Source of the DNA: Zeus faber
Taxonomy: Eukaryota; Chordata; Actinopteri; Zeiformes; Zeidae
Assembly: GCA_960531495.1 (NCBI GenBank)
Contig: OY482847.1
Coordinates: 20,450,566-20,514,565 of the forward strand
Length of the DNA stretch: 64,000 bases
Direction of reading: 5' to 3'
Part shown: positions 1 to 10,569 of the stretch, in pieces
Numbering within the stretch: the stretch's first letter is position 1
Layout: each line of letters begins with the position of its first letter
Made by a program: the position numbers and the translations under genes
Notes under the pieces: model-generated
Seen by the model: the letters and a program-made list of their open reading frames with translations, nothing else
Told to the model about the DNA's origin: nothing
Databases searched by the model: none

Positions 1-325
1 GGGGCAAATATGTGGGCAAATAGTTTGCATGTGTTCTTCCACTGTGAACGTGTGCTTTCCAGTTGTAAACACAGGGAGAAAAGGAATGCTTTGAAGGGAC
101 AGGACAGCCATCGCACTGCCCCCCCACCCCACATTTCTTCAGGGATTCAGGGCTCGCTTTTCGTAGCAGTGGCCGGGAACGGTCGTGGGAGCATTGCGGT
201 TGGGTGGGGCTTGTGCGAGGAGTCCTTCCTCTCCTCCTCAAATTTTGCCGTTATGAAGCCCATTGCTTCGCCGAAGGTGCCATCCTGGAGCGAGGTCAAG
301 CCTAATCAGAGGGCCCAATGTTGGG

Positions 326-1119
326 CTACACTTGCACCCATGCTAAGTTCAGTAGCCTGGACTGTGCAGCGAGTGAGGCGGAAAGGTCCATGGCCTTCTG
401 CAGCACTACCAACGTCTCCTCGCTTACTGCGGTCCAGCTAGCTCCGACGCAAAGAAGGCCTTCACCGTCAGTAACATCAGCAGCTTGGCGGCGTTGGAAG
501 TTAGGGTGGGTTTCTTCCCCAGGCTGATGTCTTACCCTGGGGCTGGGCACCTGGCGACGGGCCCCTCCACCTGAGGGAAGGACAGGTAGCCCAGCTCCCC
601 GGACTGGTCCATGTGGAGGCAGGCCTTGAAACCTCTTACTGGTGCCTGTACTGAGAAGGGGTTAGCCCAGCCCTTCAATAGCTCCAAGTGCACCTCGCCG
701 AACATTGGTAGATAGATAGACAGAGGCGAATTGACGGGGGGCTCCAGGATAGAATTCCTCATCCAGCATGGACACTTCCATGTCCGGTACGGCCCTGTCG
801 GGTAGGCCCATCCTGCTGACTTTAATGAGCTTGGCTCAACAGCTGGCTGGAGCTCACCTGGAAGCTCAGACAGCTCTCCCCATCGTTGGACTCTTCTGAT
901 AATTCTGTTTGGGCCCCTAAGGATATTCCCTGCTGCAGTTCCTCCGGGATTTGCACCGGGAAGGGGGTGGGACAGGAGCGCAGTGTCGTCACTTCCTCTG
1001 ACGTTCGGCGTGAATGTAAAGTCTTCGATTGGATTACATGATCTGTCGATCAGTCCCATAATAGATCGCAGTCCCTGTGATAGGGAACTATAATGCTCGT
1101 GTTCTCTGGTAGTGCGCAA
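326..1119 (-). mobile_element. DIRS-like retroelement ORF1 (gag) remnant
   Basis: On the minus strand an open stretch from 1119 to 535 ends in a segment of the form MFGEVHLELLKGWANPFSV followed by LGYLSFPQVEGPVA. This resembles the conserved EVHxEVxxSWxxPFS and GYxxxPQVExAVA core of fish DIRS-type ORF1 proteins. Broken frames continue to about 326, where the alanine-rich segment after that core would be expected. No tyrosine recombinase or reverse transcriptase is seen in the window, so it is a 5' or internal fragment. The identification rests on remembered family consensus and is tentative. Confidence 0.42.
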
Positions 1120-1130
1120 GCCATGACCCG

Positions 1131-1897
1131 CATGGCTTGCTTGCGGCGACTATAAAGCAGGCTTTCATTTAACAATTCAAACAATTTAACACCTCCACCA
1201 CCCTGCACCAGTCAAATGGAAGCTGTGTGAATTTGGTCTCACCACAGAGGAGTTGTTGCCTCCAGCGTTCCACCAGCCCTCAGAGCCTCCGCACAGAGCA
1301 AGTGGAATCCATCAAATATTCACATCGGTCTTTAGAATGCAAATGCTTTGAGTAAAAATAGATTCAGTTTATTTTAAGGAGGTGATACTGGGTAGAAATA
1401 AAGTAATTACCCCATACTCTCGAAAGATGATACCCTAAATGCTGTTGTATTTGCATCGTATTGTCTCTACTGAATTATGTAGAAAGCAGGATAATAGTTT
1501 GCTCATCAGAGATCTATTAAAATGTCTTTCGTATTTTTTCACTTTTAGGCTTTGAAAGTTGCATTGATGTGTTTGATCAATGAGAAAATATTTTTAAGGG
1601 ATCAATGCAGCTATTAGTATTGTAGTTGCACACTGTAGGTTAATATCCCCAGTCACAGTGTTGTACACCCCCCCCAGCATAAATAGGCATAATTTATGCA
1701 AAAAACACACAAAAAAAACTCACTTTACTTATATTAACATACATTACATGTCAGGACTTACATTAAATTTCCATTATCTGCATTTCACTCTATTTCACTA
1801 CAATCCATGAAGGATGCTGTTGAAAAACAAATGAGTCCTGAACCAAATCACCAAAAAAAAAATAGTTTAAGGTCTAGTTTTAGAAAAATAAATAAAT

Positions 1898-1945
<48 letters not shown>

Positions 1946-4640
1946 ATATATATATATGTGTGTATATATATATGTAAATATTTATATATATTTATAATAA
2001 TAATCAAGTAAAGTCAAGCAAGTTAGTTAAAGTAGATGCACTGAAAATAACACAAGTTGATATCAGCATCTACGTATCTCTCTACACTTTCCCTGTCTCC
2101 ACTGAAGAGAAACTGACCCCTATTATAATGTCACCATGCAATGCTTAACAATGGCTATTTTGTTCTTTTGGGTTTTTTAGCCCTTTGGGCTCTGTGCCAA
2201 ACAAATCTTGAAATTAAGAGCTAAAGTTCGAGCAGACCAAAGAGCTTTGGGGAGTTTGGCTGTCCTCTTGCATACTTACTGTAAGGTAATACTGCAGCCA
2301 ACTACTGTATAAGGTATGGGATTTCGATATTTTCTTAAACCATACATACTTCCCAGAATTAAGCAGACCAAGTGAAACCAATGTAATATGAAGAGTCGTC
2401 ACTATAGAAACTACTATACTCCAAAAAAAAAATATTTTTGAGGTTGCTGCTTCTCCTCTAATTAATTCATAAAAAAACATGGATGATAATCAACATTGTT
2501 TTTCTCTCACAATGTTTTGCTGTGTAGTTTGGTTGTATCTTAACGCACATTGTTTTTACAAAGCTGCAGGGTACGTGACATTACTTCTGCAAGCTCCTAA
2601 TATATGACTCAAAGTGCCCTTTTCACATTATGACAGTTTTGTTTTTTTAAGTCTGCAAAGCTTCTGGGCTGTGGTTCCGCTGAAAAAGGAGAGAGGGATG
2701 TAGCCATCAGGCAGCGCTTCGTCAGCACGGCACAGTGCGTAGTGGCGGCCATCAGCCAGCCGACCAGCACATTCTCTCTCCCTCTGGCCCAAGGTGCTGG
2801 AAATCCGGCAAAGTGCAAGAACCCTCCTGTCATGTGCTGTTGTTGGGCATCTGCAGAGCGGCGATAAGAACCAGCCTGCTTTCCTCTTTCAGACACCGCA
2901 AACATAATTTGAGCTAATTATGTCTATCACTGCATTATTGTGGAATTTAGACTGAGATAAATTTTGCCTTTGAATTTTGTGAATTCAGTGGCGGAATAGT
3001 GATCTGTGATAGCGAGGGCTTAGGGCGCATAAGAATGGTTATTTCTCCTCTTTGTTGAGTGTGAAAAACAATAGTAGGGTTTGCTTCCTTCTGGGTAAAG
3101 ATTACCTGCAAGCAAAGGCAACTAAATGCATATTACACAGCTGTGTGGAATTCTCTATTGTGATTGGTCAGTAGCAGCAATCAGTGGCCAGTTATTTCTC
3201 AATAATGACCACTTTCTGTTAATAATGTCACAGGGACATTGTTGTGGACTATTTCATCTTAGGGGAAGCTCCTAAACTATCCCTACTAGTTATAAAATCA
3301 CTGAAAATCAATATTCTGTCTCAATGTATTATTTTATTTAGTAAGTAGCTGTGTAATAAAAGAACATTATTTTGCGATAATGACCAGCTGGCTGCACATT
3401 ATCCCTTACATATGCCTCCTACTAGGCCTTGGCTCTTTCTCTATATCAGTCATGCTGCGTTCAGATGTCAGTCTCCCTTTGAGGTGCCACTTCTGACAGG
3501 TTCTTTCCTGAATCACCCTCCTGCCCAGGGATTAATACAATCTTATCTTGTCTTATATCAGAACCAATACGTGTCCGCACTAGACCATTTAGGCATCACG
3601 GAAGTTATACTATATAAGCTGTGAATTTCGTATCTTCCTCTTTGGATGTGCAGAGGTGTTGCCATTGGTGAGTGGATTCATATTGGTTGAAGTGGGGAAG
3701 GAGCTCATGCATCAACACCTCGCCTGAAGCTGCAGACAGGAAAAAGCAATTACAAGTAACAGTTCTCAAACTTTTTAATGTTGTGCCACTATAATATTTA
3801 TTATGCCGTTATTTATAAAAACGTGCACAGAGGTCCCCCAGTTAATTTCTAAAAGTTGTATGGGTATTGATTATGGAGTACATTCCTCGCCGCATAAAAA
3901 GGCAATATTACATACAGTATCAGCCTTGGAATTTCTTATCTTTTGATTTGATCCTTTGATCATTGCCCTTATATTTTGTTGACGTTGTCCTCTTTTCCAA
4001 ACAGACTTATTCAGTGTCGATATAGGAGACGTATTGATCGCTGCAGCTTGTTTAGTCACCCTGCATGGCTGATATGGGAGTTGGAACACGCTCGGCAGGT
4101 CAGCAAGTATTGCTGACCAGTGATAAAACATTCATATTACTTTAATTTTAGTATTTTAGTTTGGTATGTACTGTATCCGTGATTAAAATAGAGAAAGAGA
4201 ATGACTTGTAATGACTTGTATAGATAGTTACTCTTTTGGAAACATCTCCCATCACAATGTTATATGAAGCAAGGTAATCCTCATCATCATCATCATCATC
4301 CTCCAAAAATATTATAACTCGTAACCGGACCAGAGGAGCACCTGTTCTCCTATTTTTATTTAAGACCTTTTTTACAACATTGCAACCAGCAGCTTTCCCA
4401 TCATTAAAACCTTTATCCAAATTATATCGTTTGGATACAGAAACCCAGAAGGACTCATGCATTTCTCTGAGATCATAAAAAGCGAAATAAATAATAAAAA
4501 CAACAAATAAAATTAAATCAATTAAATACAGTGGTTAAGTGTCCCTGTAAGTCTCCTTTCTAAAACATAAAGGGTTCGGTATGCACATTAAGACACTTGA
4601 TATACTGTTACTCAGAATACTTTATGAATATCATAGAATT
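1131..4640. other. Gene-free part of putative intron 1
   Basis: AT-rich DNA with no exon-like segment. It contains a (TA)n/(TG)n microsatellite around 1900-1990, a short (ATC)n run near 4281-4302, and no repeat family that I can name. Confidence 0.5.
1900..1990. repeat. (TA)n with (TG)n interruptions
   Basis: An alternating TA run broken by a TGTGTG segment is seen directly. Confidence 0.9.
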
Positions 4641-4754
4641 TGTTAGGGTTTTGCCCTGTTGTGTTATTTTTATTCTGTTTGTGGTTATCTTTCTCTCTGT
4701 TCTTCTCTTCCTAGTATATGTAGTCCTGTGTTCCCTCCATCTTGGTTTGTCTCT

Positions 4755-5360
4755 AGCTGCTTTCACACATGCACTGCAATCCTGAAATTATCTGGACATT
4801 ATGTTGTATGTGTTAACGCAAATGTCCGAATCAGTTGGATTGGACATGAAACAGACTTTACCCAGCCAGCACCCTCATACAAGGCCCGCGTGATGTGCGA
4901 TTGAGCGGTATGTGTGAACAGAGCAGGACATTGTCTGGAGCATTCACAGTGAGCGAGTGGACATGTCGCGTGTTGATGACATCTCTATCATTTACCTTTG
5001 TGCGGATCATCTTGCACGGTTCGTAGCTGCTTCATACTCCTTTCTGCTTTCCTTTATATTCCTTTCCACTCTTTTGTTTATATTACATCCAAATACAGGG
5101 AGTATCAACGCCAAAAATGATAAGTCGGTAGCCTCGTCCTCCATCTTGGGTGTGGTAAAACTCATTGCGTCACGTCCTGCCTCCTGCACACTGTATCCAG
5201 GCTCGGCCCCTCGCCTAAACCACACAGAATATTTCCAGGTAGTGTAAACACTTCTGACACGGACAATCTCCGGTTGTGAGCTACACGTGTGAAAGGGCAA
5301 TTCTGGACACTGTCCGGACCTGACTATCCAGACATTGTCCGTGCATGTGTGGAAGCAGCT
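4755..5360. mobile_element. 606-bp non-autonomous DNA transposon with terminal inverted repeats
   Basis: The ends 4755-4774 (AGCTGCTTTCACACATGCAC) and 5341-5360 are inverted repeats matching at 19 of 20 bases. TCT flanks both sides, fitting a 3-bp target duplication. A second, inner inverted pair (GGACATTGTCTGGA near 4922 and TCCAGACATTGTCC near 5327) is present. No transposase is encoded. A 3-bp duplication suggests a PIF/Harbinger-type or related mobiliser, but this is inference. Confidence 0.6.
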
Positions 5361-5570
5361 TCTGTATCTGTCTCCCTCTCTTGCTCTGGCCCCCTCTATC
5401 TGCCACCCCAGTCAGCAATCAAGCCAGCTGTCTTCACCTTCCACGTCACACTACCTGTATATAACCTGTTCCCCATTAACTCAGTCCTGGTCAGATCATC
5501 GTTGTGTCCACTGCGTCAATACTACTGCAGTGAATCTACTATGTCATCAAACTACCTGCCCTACTCAACC

Positions 5571-5690
5571 TGCCTGACCTTCCTACCCTGATCTACCTGC
5601 CTGCCTGACCTTTCTGCATCTGCCTGCCTGACCTTCCTGCCCTGATCCACCTGCCTGCCTGACCCTTCTGCATCTGCCTGCCTGCTAATC
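5571..5690 (+). repeat. 54-bp composite tandem repeat (CTGCCTGACCTTCCTG-type)
   Basis: Alternating 31- and 23-bp subunits, each starting TGCCTGACC, repeat about 2.2 times inside the LTR-like segment. Confidence 0.7.
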
Positions 5691-6531
5691 TTGCATTACC
5701 TTCCTGCCCTGATCTTCCTGTCTGCCTTACCTTCCCAGCTCACTCTGTAATCTCCTTCCCCCCTTGTTTCCCTACAATAAACCATTAATCTTTTGCACCT
5801 ACTCCTGAGCCTCTGTTGTGTCCAGCATTTGGGTTCACCAGACAGCACTTGTGACAGCATTTCTCTCTTTTTCTTTTTTGTCCCTGGACACTAGCAATGT
5901 CTTTGACTGCCAGTGATGAATAAACAAATCAGAAATTAAAGGAAGTTAGCTCCTAAGGGGAAAATGCAGAGAGAAATATTAAGTGGCAGGAAAAAAAGGG
6001 GAACAACTTTTACTGAAAAGTTTGCCAACAATTTTAAGAACACATTCAAGGTCATCCTCAGGTACTGGACCCTGAGTGAATTATAGGTAGTTCCCAAAAC
6101 AGACTCATCAGGGTCAGGTAGGATGTTTGTTTTGTCGAATTTCAAAATGTAAGCATAATTATCTAATTGGATAACTATATAGCTAAATTCACACGAGAAT
6201 TGAAAAGACAGCCCTTGTTTCTCAGAAGAAAATCTACTTCATTTAGATAGAAGTAGTGGTCATATGGGATCACTTAGAAGTATCAGGATGTTCTGATGTG
6301 ATATATTTTAAGTATTTACTTTCCAAATTCTCTTATGAGTATCACTATGAGATGGTCCACTGTTCATCTGAAGTGGAATTTGAAATGGAATTTGTCTGTG
6401 GGATTTGAGTTTCCTTTGAATCCTGGCCAGATTTAAGCTTTTTGAATCATACATTAGAACATAATGACACTTTCTGAGTGTTACAATGCAATGGTGCACT
6501 ACTTTTCACAAGTCCCAATTATAATTTTAAA

Positions 6532-7590
6532 TAGGGATGCACCAATTGTGAAATTCTCGGCTGATACCGATTTGAAATTTGACCGTTTGAAATAACAATT
6601 TGGCTAATAGCCAATGCGGATACCAATGGGTTTTTTTTTGTTTATTTCATTTTTGTTGTTATTTATTCCACCTTTTTTGGTCTGGGAAACAGGGAAATCT
6701 TCATTATAAAAAAATAAATGAACTGTTTTAAAAAATTTCAGCCCTTCATCACACTATCTTTGAATGAGCACAAATTCAATCCAATACAAATGTATGAACT
6801 GACCTTTAATAAACCTTCTTTCACATGGCAAAGATTTTTTTTGTAATAAATAACTGTTTCAAAAGCCTTTTTACCATGCTATACACCTACCTACTCCTAC
6901 TACCTAGTATTATTTTTTCAGTACTTACATAGCCCAACAAAAAATATTTTTCGGAAACGTAAATGTAAAAGCGATTAGGAAAACAATTAAGTTAAAATAA
7001 TCAAATCAATAATCAAAGTTATCGCTGGTGCCCTATCACTGGCGTGCCGAAGGCAACTTCGGTACCGTAAATTGCGCCCAGATCGCTCCCTCTCCACACC
7101 CCCTCGAGGCAGCCACCTATGTCGCCTATAGGAAGAGCTGGCCCTGCTTACACAACATTTATCCAGTGCAAAATTGACGAGACACAACAGCTAACCATCC
7201 CCATCGGTGAATGTCATTGTGGCAGTTTTGCCTGCCATACGCCACCCGAGTGGCGTTTTCAGGGCCCTCCAACACAGAGATACAGGCGATGGGGTTGAAA
7301 ACACATCATTTTTATTGTAGAGAGGAGGCAAGGCAGAACAAGCCTGGAGCAGATGGAAAGTATATCATTTCAAGGGCTTCTCTCCTGTGTGTGTGTGTGG
7401 GGATGGGGGTTTTATCTTTTGCTCGTTTATTACCGTAACTAGCAGTAACTAGCAACAGGCGAACAGCCACCCTGATCCTGGGCCCAGGGTGGTTGCTTAA
7501 ACCACACCGCACCCACACCACAGTCATCTTATTTGCCGAAAGGCTGATGGCAGTCAAGGGTGAATATCGGCCGGAGTGGTGCTAGGGTGG
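6532..7590. mobile_element. hAT-type DNA transposon remnant
   Basis: TAGGGATGCACCAATTGTG at 6532 followed by a CGGCTGATACCGAT segment is the usual terminus of an abundant fish hAT family. A degraded counterpart (ATATCGGCCGGAGTGGTGC) lies at about 7565-7583. No intact transposase frame remains. The 8-bp target duplication cannot be recognised, so the right boundary is approximate. Confidence 0.45.
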
Positions 7591-7624
7591 GGTACACATT
7601 TTATGATGTGGAATTCGTCTTTGT

Positions 7625-7760
7625 CAAGAGAAGGCAAGTTTACTTATGTAGCACATTTCAACAACAAGGCAATTCAAAGTGCTTTACATAAAACAACAAA
7701 AGCATTAAGACAAAGTGCAAAAGAAACAAAGAATGCATAAAGTATAAACAGTGCAGTGCA
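7625..7760 (+). repeat. Dispersed fish repeat, probable non-LTR retroelement 3' region
   Basis: GGCAATTCAAAGTGCTTTAC with the preceding TAGCACATTTCAACAAC is a very common dispersed motif in teleost genomes. The parent family is not resolved from sequence alone. Confidence 0.4.
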
Positions 7761-7790
7761 AGAAATTAATCGAAGAAACCTTGTTTTACT

Positions 7791-7968
7791 CTTTGTTAAC
7801 AATTATTTTCCCTTTTTCGCAGTTAGCGTTTTACCTTGTCATAGTTATATCCCAGCCCCAGCCAGTCTGAAGATCTTTTCTTTGTTAACAATTATTTCGC
7901 CTATTCCCCAAATAGCATTTTACCTTGTCAAGGTGACATCCTAGCCCCGGATAACTGGTCTGGAGACC
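7791..7968 (+). repeat. Diverged tandem duplication, period 89 bp
   Basis: CTTTGTTAACAATTATTT at 7791 recurs at 7880, and both copies go on with ATTTTACCTTGTCA-like, CCCAGCCCC-like and TCTGRAGA segments in the same order. Confidence 0.75.
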
Positions 7969-7969
7969 T

Positions 7970-8002
7970 TTCAGTTATCTGAAATTGTTTCAGATAACTG
8001 AA
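7970..8002. repeat. Near-perfect palindrome, 15-bp arms with 3-nt loop
   Basis: TTCAGTTATCTGAAA is followed by TTG and then its exact reverse complement, right after the 89-bp duplication. Confidence 0.9.
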
Positions 8003-8879
8003 GCCATTTTAATACAGTGCGCACAAAGCCACACAAATCCTTTAATTTCCCACGATGATTCTCACATTCTGGTGATTTTTTATTCATGGAAAAATGATAT
8101 AAAACAACATAATATGTGACAGCGTCTGGTGTCCCGCAAATGAACACAAAAGGTTTCGGGTTTTTTTCATTTTACTTTTTTTTTTCTCCATATTACAAAA
8201 CTTTAAATGTTGAAGAATCCTCTCAGTATAACAAAAAATAGTTTTAGGATCACTAAATACTTATAGTTTGTCACCAAAGTAAGATTGTTTGAGTCTCGTC
8301 TGGGGTGCGTTGTGTGGGCGTGCACTGCATGATTTGCATCTTTGGTTTTTCACTGGCTATTGTTCCAGAGTTTTGGGTAAAGCCCCTCCCATAAACAAAC
8401 CAGCACAGCTGGTGACGCAACACAGCGTCATTGTCAGCAGACAACAGACACGTGCTTGCTTTGGGAACTGTACGAGCATCTATGAAAGATCGATCTATTT
8501 AAATCTATGAACGAAAGTTTCACAGAACAACATACGCACCGCATAATATTCATGATACGTCTTGTTTAAGTTGAGAGACTGTGCGATCATATCTAGTTAT
8601 ATGTAGTTTAGTCCCAAATGAGTCATTCACGAACAATCCGATTCTTTTGAACGGCTCTTGTCGGAACAAAGTCTCGCTGGGCGCCGTTCTTTTTTTGGCA
8701 CGTTTTACAGTTTTATATTGCGTTGTTTGCTTAAATTGCCGTTCTGCTGGCTGCTTCGCGCCAACTCCTGTGGTGGCCTGCGTGAACGCTCCGTGTAGAT
8801 TACGCGCATTTTCATTTTTTTTCGTTTTACAACAGGATTTCTGTCAAAAACTCATCGGCAGTGACCTCCTACGACCGTG

Positions 8880-10125
8880 ATGCACTGATGGATGTAAAAA
8901 ATTCCCCGACAGAATAACTTTGGGACACTTTATCTGCTGATCCAGAGTGTGTGGTGGAGATTTTATGCGCCGTCACGGTCAACAAAGACGACGACAACAA
9001 CAACAATAGAGTCGCTGTTCCGCGGGTGCGCCGCTGGAGGAAGCACCGCCGGAAGCGAGGCAGCATTCGGACCAGACTGAGGACGCAACCTTACTGTCCA
9101 CCTCTATCCAGCATCCTTCTTGCCAATGTCCAGTCACTGGAAAATAAAATGGATGACCTTCAGGCAAGGCTCAGATTCCAACGGGACACAAGAAACTGTT
9201 GCCTCCTCTGCCTGATGGAGCCACGGATGAACGCGCTGGCGCCGGACCACACCGTACGTCTAGCCGAGTCCTTCTCCTTGTTCCTCACAGACAGGTCGGA
9301 GGAGTCGGGTAATCCAGGAGTCGGTGGAGGCGTCTGCCTCATCAGCTGGTAGCTGGTGCAGCAGCTGGTGTAACCCCAACAACATCAAGACTCTCTCCTG
9401 CTCCTGCTCGCCGAACCTGGAACAGCTGGCCATTCCATGCCGTCATTGTACCGCCCCCGGGAATTCGGCACTCATCACAGCCGTTTATATTCCATCGCGA
9501 GCGGACACCGACACAGCACCATCGGACCTATAAACAAACATCCCGACGCAGCTGTGGTGGTGGCTGGGGACTTGAACAGGGCGAACCTTAATGCGTAATT
9601 TCCATCAACACATCACGTGTGCCACCAGGTGAGAAAGAACTTTGGACCACTGCTACACACCACACAAGAACGGATACAAAACCTGCTTTCGGGAAATAGG
9701 ACCACGCGGCCATCTAGTCGCTTCCTGTTCCTAGCATCGTATGTGGAGCGGTAGCGACGAGGCACGTAAAGCGGCGGTCGGACCAATCAGAGGCCATGCT
9801 ACAGGACGCTTTGAGTGAAGTAGACTGGGACATGTTCCAGTGACGTCAGCGAGTTTACGGATGTTGCTGTGTGTTTCATAGCCATGATAACGGACAGTAT
9901 CGTTCCCAAGGTGAAAGTTGGGATATTTCCGAACCAGAAACCATGGGTTGATAAATCCATCTGCGGTGCTCTGAATGCTTGCAAGGTCACTTACAACGAC
10001 GGTCTTGTATCCGGCAACATGGACAATTACAAAGCGGCATCCGCTGTGTATATCACTGCATACATGTATGCCTGTAGCTATATGTATGTGACAAATAAAC
10101 ATCTTGAAACCTTCAAATCTTGAAA
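8880..10125 (+). mobile_element. LINE (L2/Rex-like) with endonuclease region fused to its 3' tail
   Basis: From about 9096 the translated frames give LANVQSLENKMDDLQARLR, DHTVRLAESFSLF, LITAVYIP and then IVPKVKVGIFPNQKPWVDKSI. This is the apurinic endonuclease domain and following region of a fish non-LTR retrotransposon, broken by several frameshifts. At about 10035 the coding sequence stops and an L2-type tail follows (GTGACAAATAAACATCTTGAA, 10087-10107, then a further TTGAA). The reverse transcriptase is missing, so the copy carries an internal deletion. The 5' limit is uncertain. Confidence 0.75.
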
Positions 10126-10144
10126 AATGACGCATGACTTATAG

Positions 10145-10215
10145 AGTACATGTTTTATTTATTTATTTATTATATATATTATATAAATAAATATGAACAA
10201 ATAAATAAATAACAA
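10145..10215. repeat. (TTTA)n / (TAAA)n AT-rich tract
   Basis: TTTATTTATTTA runs into TATATA and then AAATAAATAAATAA, giving a roughly self-complementary AT-rich stretch. Confidence 0.8.
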
Positions 10216-10410
10216 CATTAGGGAGAGAATCATATATTTTCACTTTACACACTTTAATTTTATTTTACTTTGGTTTATTTTGCTTGTTTTAGTGACTCTG
10301 TTTATCTTATCTTCACTTATAATGTTCTATTCATATCATATATAATGGTGTTTTTTAATCAATTACAAAGAATTAATATCCTATGTCTGTTATTAATCAC
10401 ATCATATCTT

Positions 10411-10559
10411 GCCTTATCCCAAATACCATCTCAATTATTGTGATGTATTTGGGATTAGGCTTAATACATTAGGTTTAATACATTAGGCTTAAAAGCCTTT
10501 AATATAAGATATACATTTCCATTGTACAATCAGTTAAAAAAACAGATTGTACAATGGAA
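10411..10559. repeat. Two successive hairpins and a short 14-bp tandem repeat
   Basis: Inverted pair 10411-10426/10445-10460 matches at 15 of 16 bases. Pair 10517-10531/10545-10559 (TTCCATTGTACAATC) is perfect with a 13-nt loop. Between them GGYTTAATACATTA is repeated in tandem. No terminal motif of a known transposon family is recognised. Confidence 0.8.
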
Positions 10560-10569
10560 GTTTATTTCT

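Larger units (their letters stand above)
4641..5856 (+). mobile_element. Solo LTR of a gypsy-type element, split by a TIR element
   Basis: The segment starts TGTTAGGG and ends CTTGTGACA. A TATATAA box lies near 5457-5463 and AATAAA near 5776, in the order expected of U3-R-U5. Flanking pentamers GAATT (4636-4640) and GCATT (5857-5861) agree at four of five bases, fitting a decayed target duplication. No internal coding region is attached. Removing the nested element at 4755-5360 leaves a 610-bp LTR. The family name is not determined. Confidence 0.5.

Noticed and set aside
8951-9352. Apparent host gene with an Arg-rich N-terminus
   Set aside because: The following sequence is the endonuclease domain of a fish LINE, and the frame is broken soon after.
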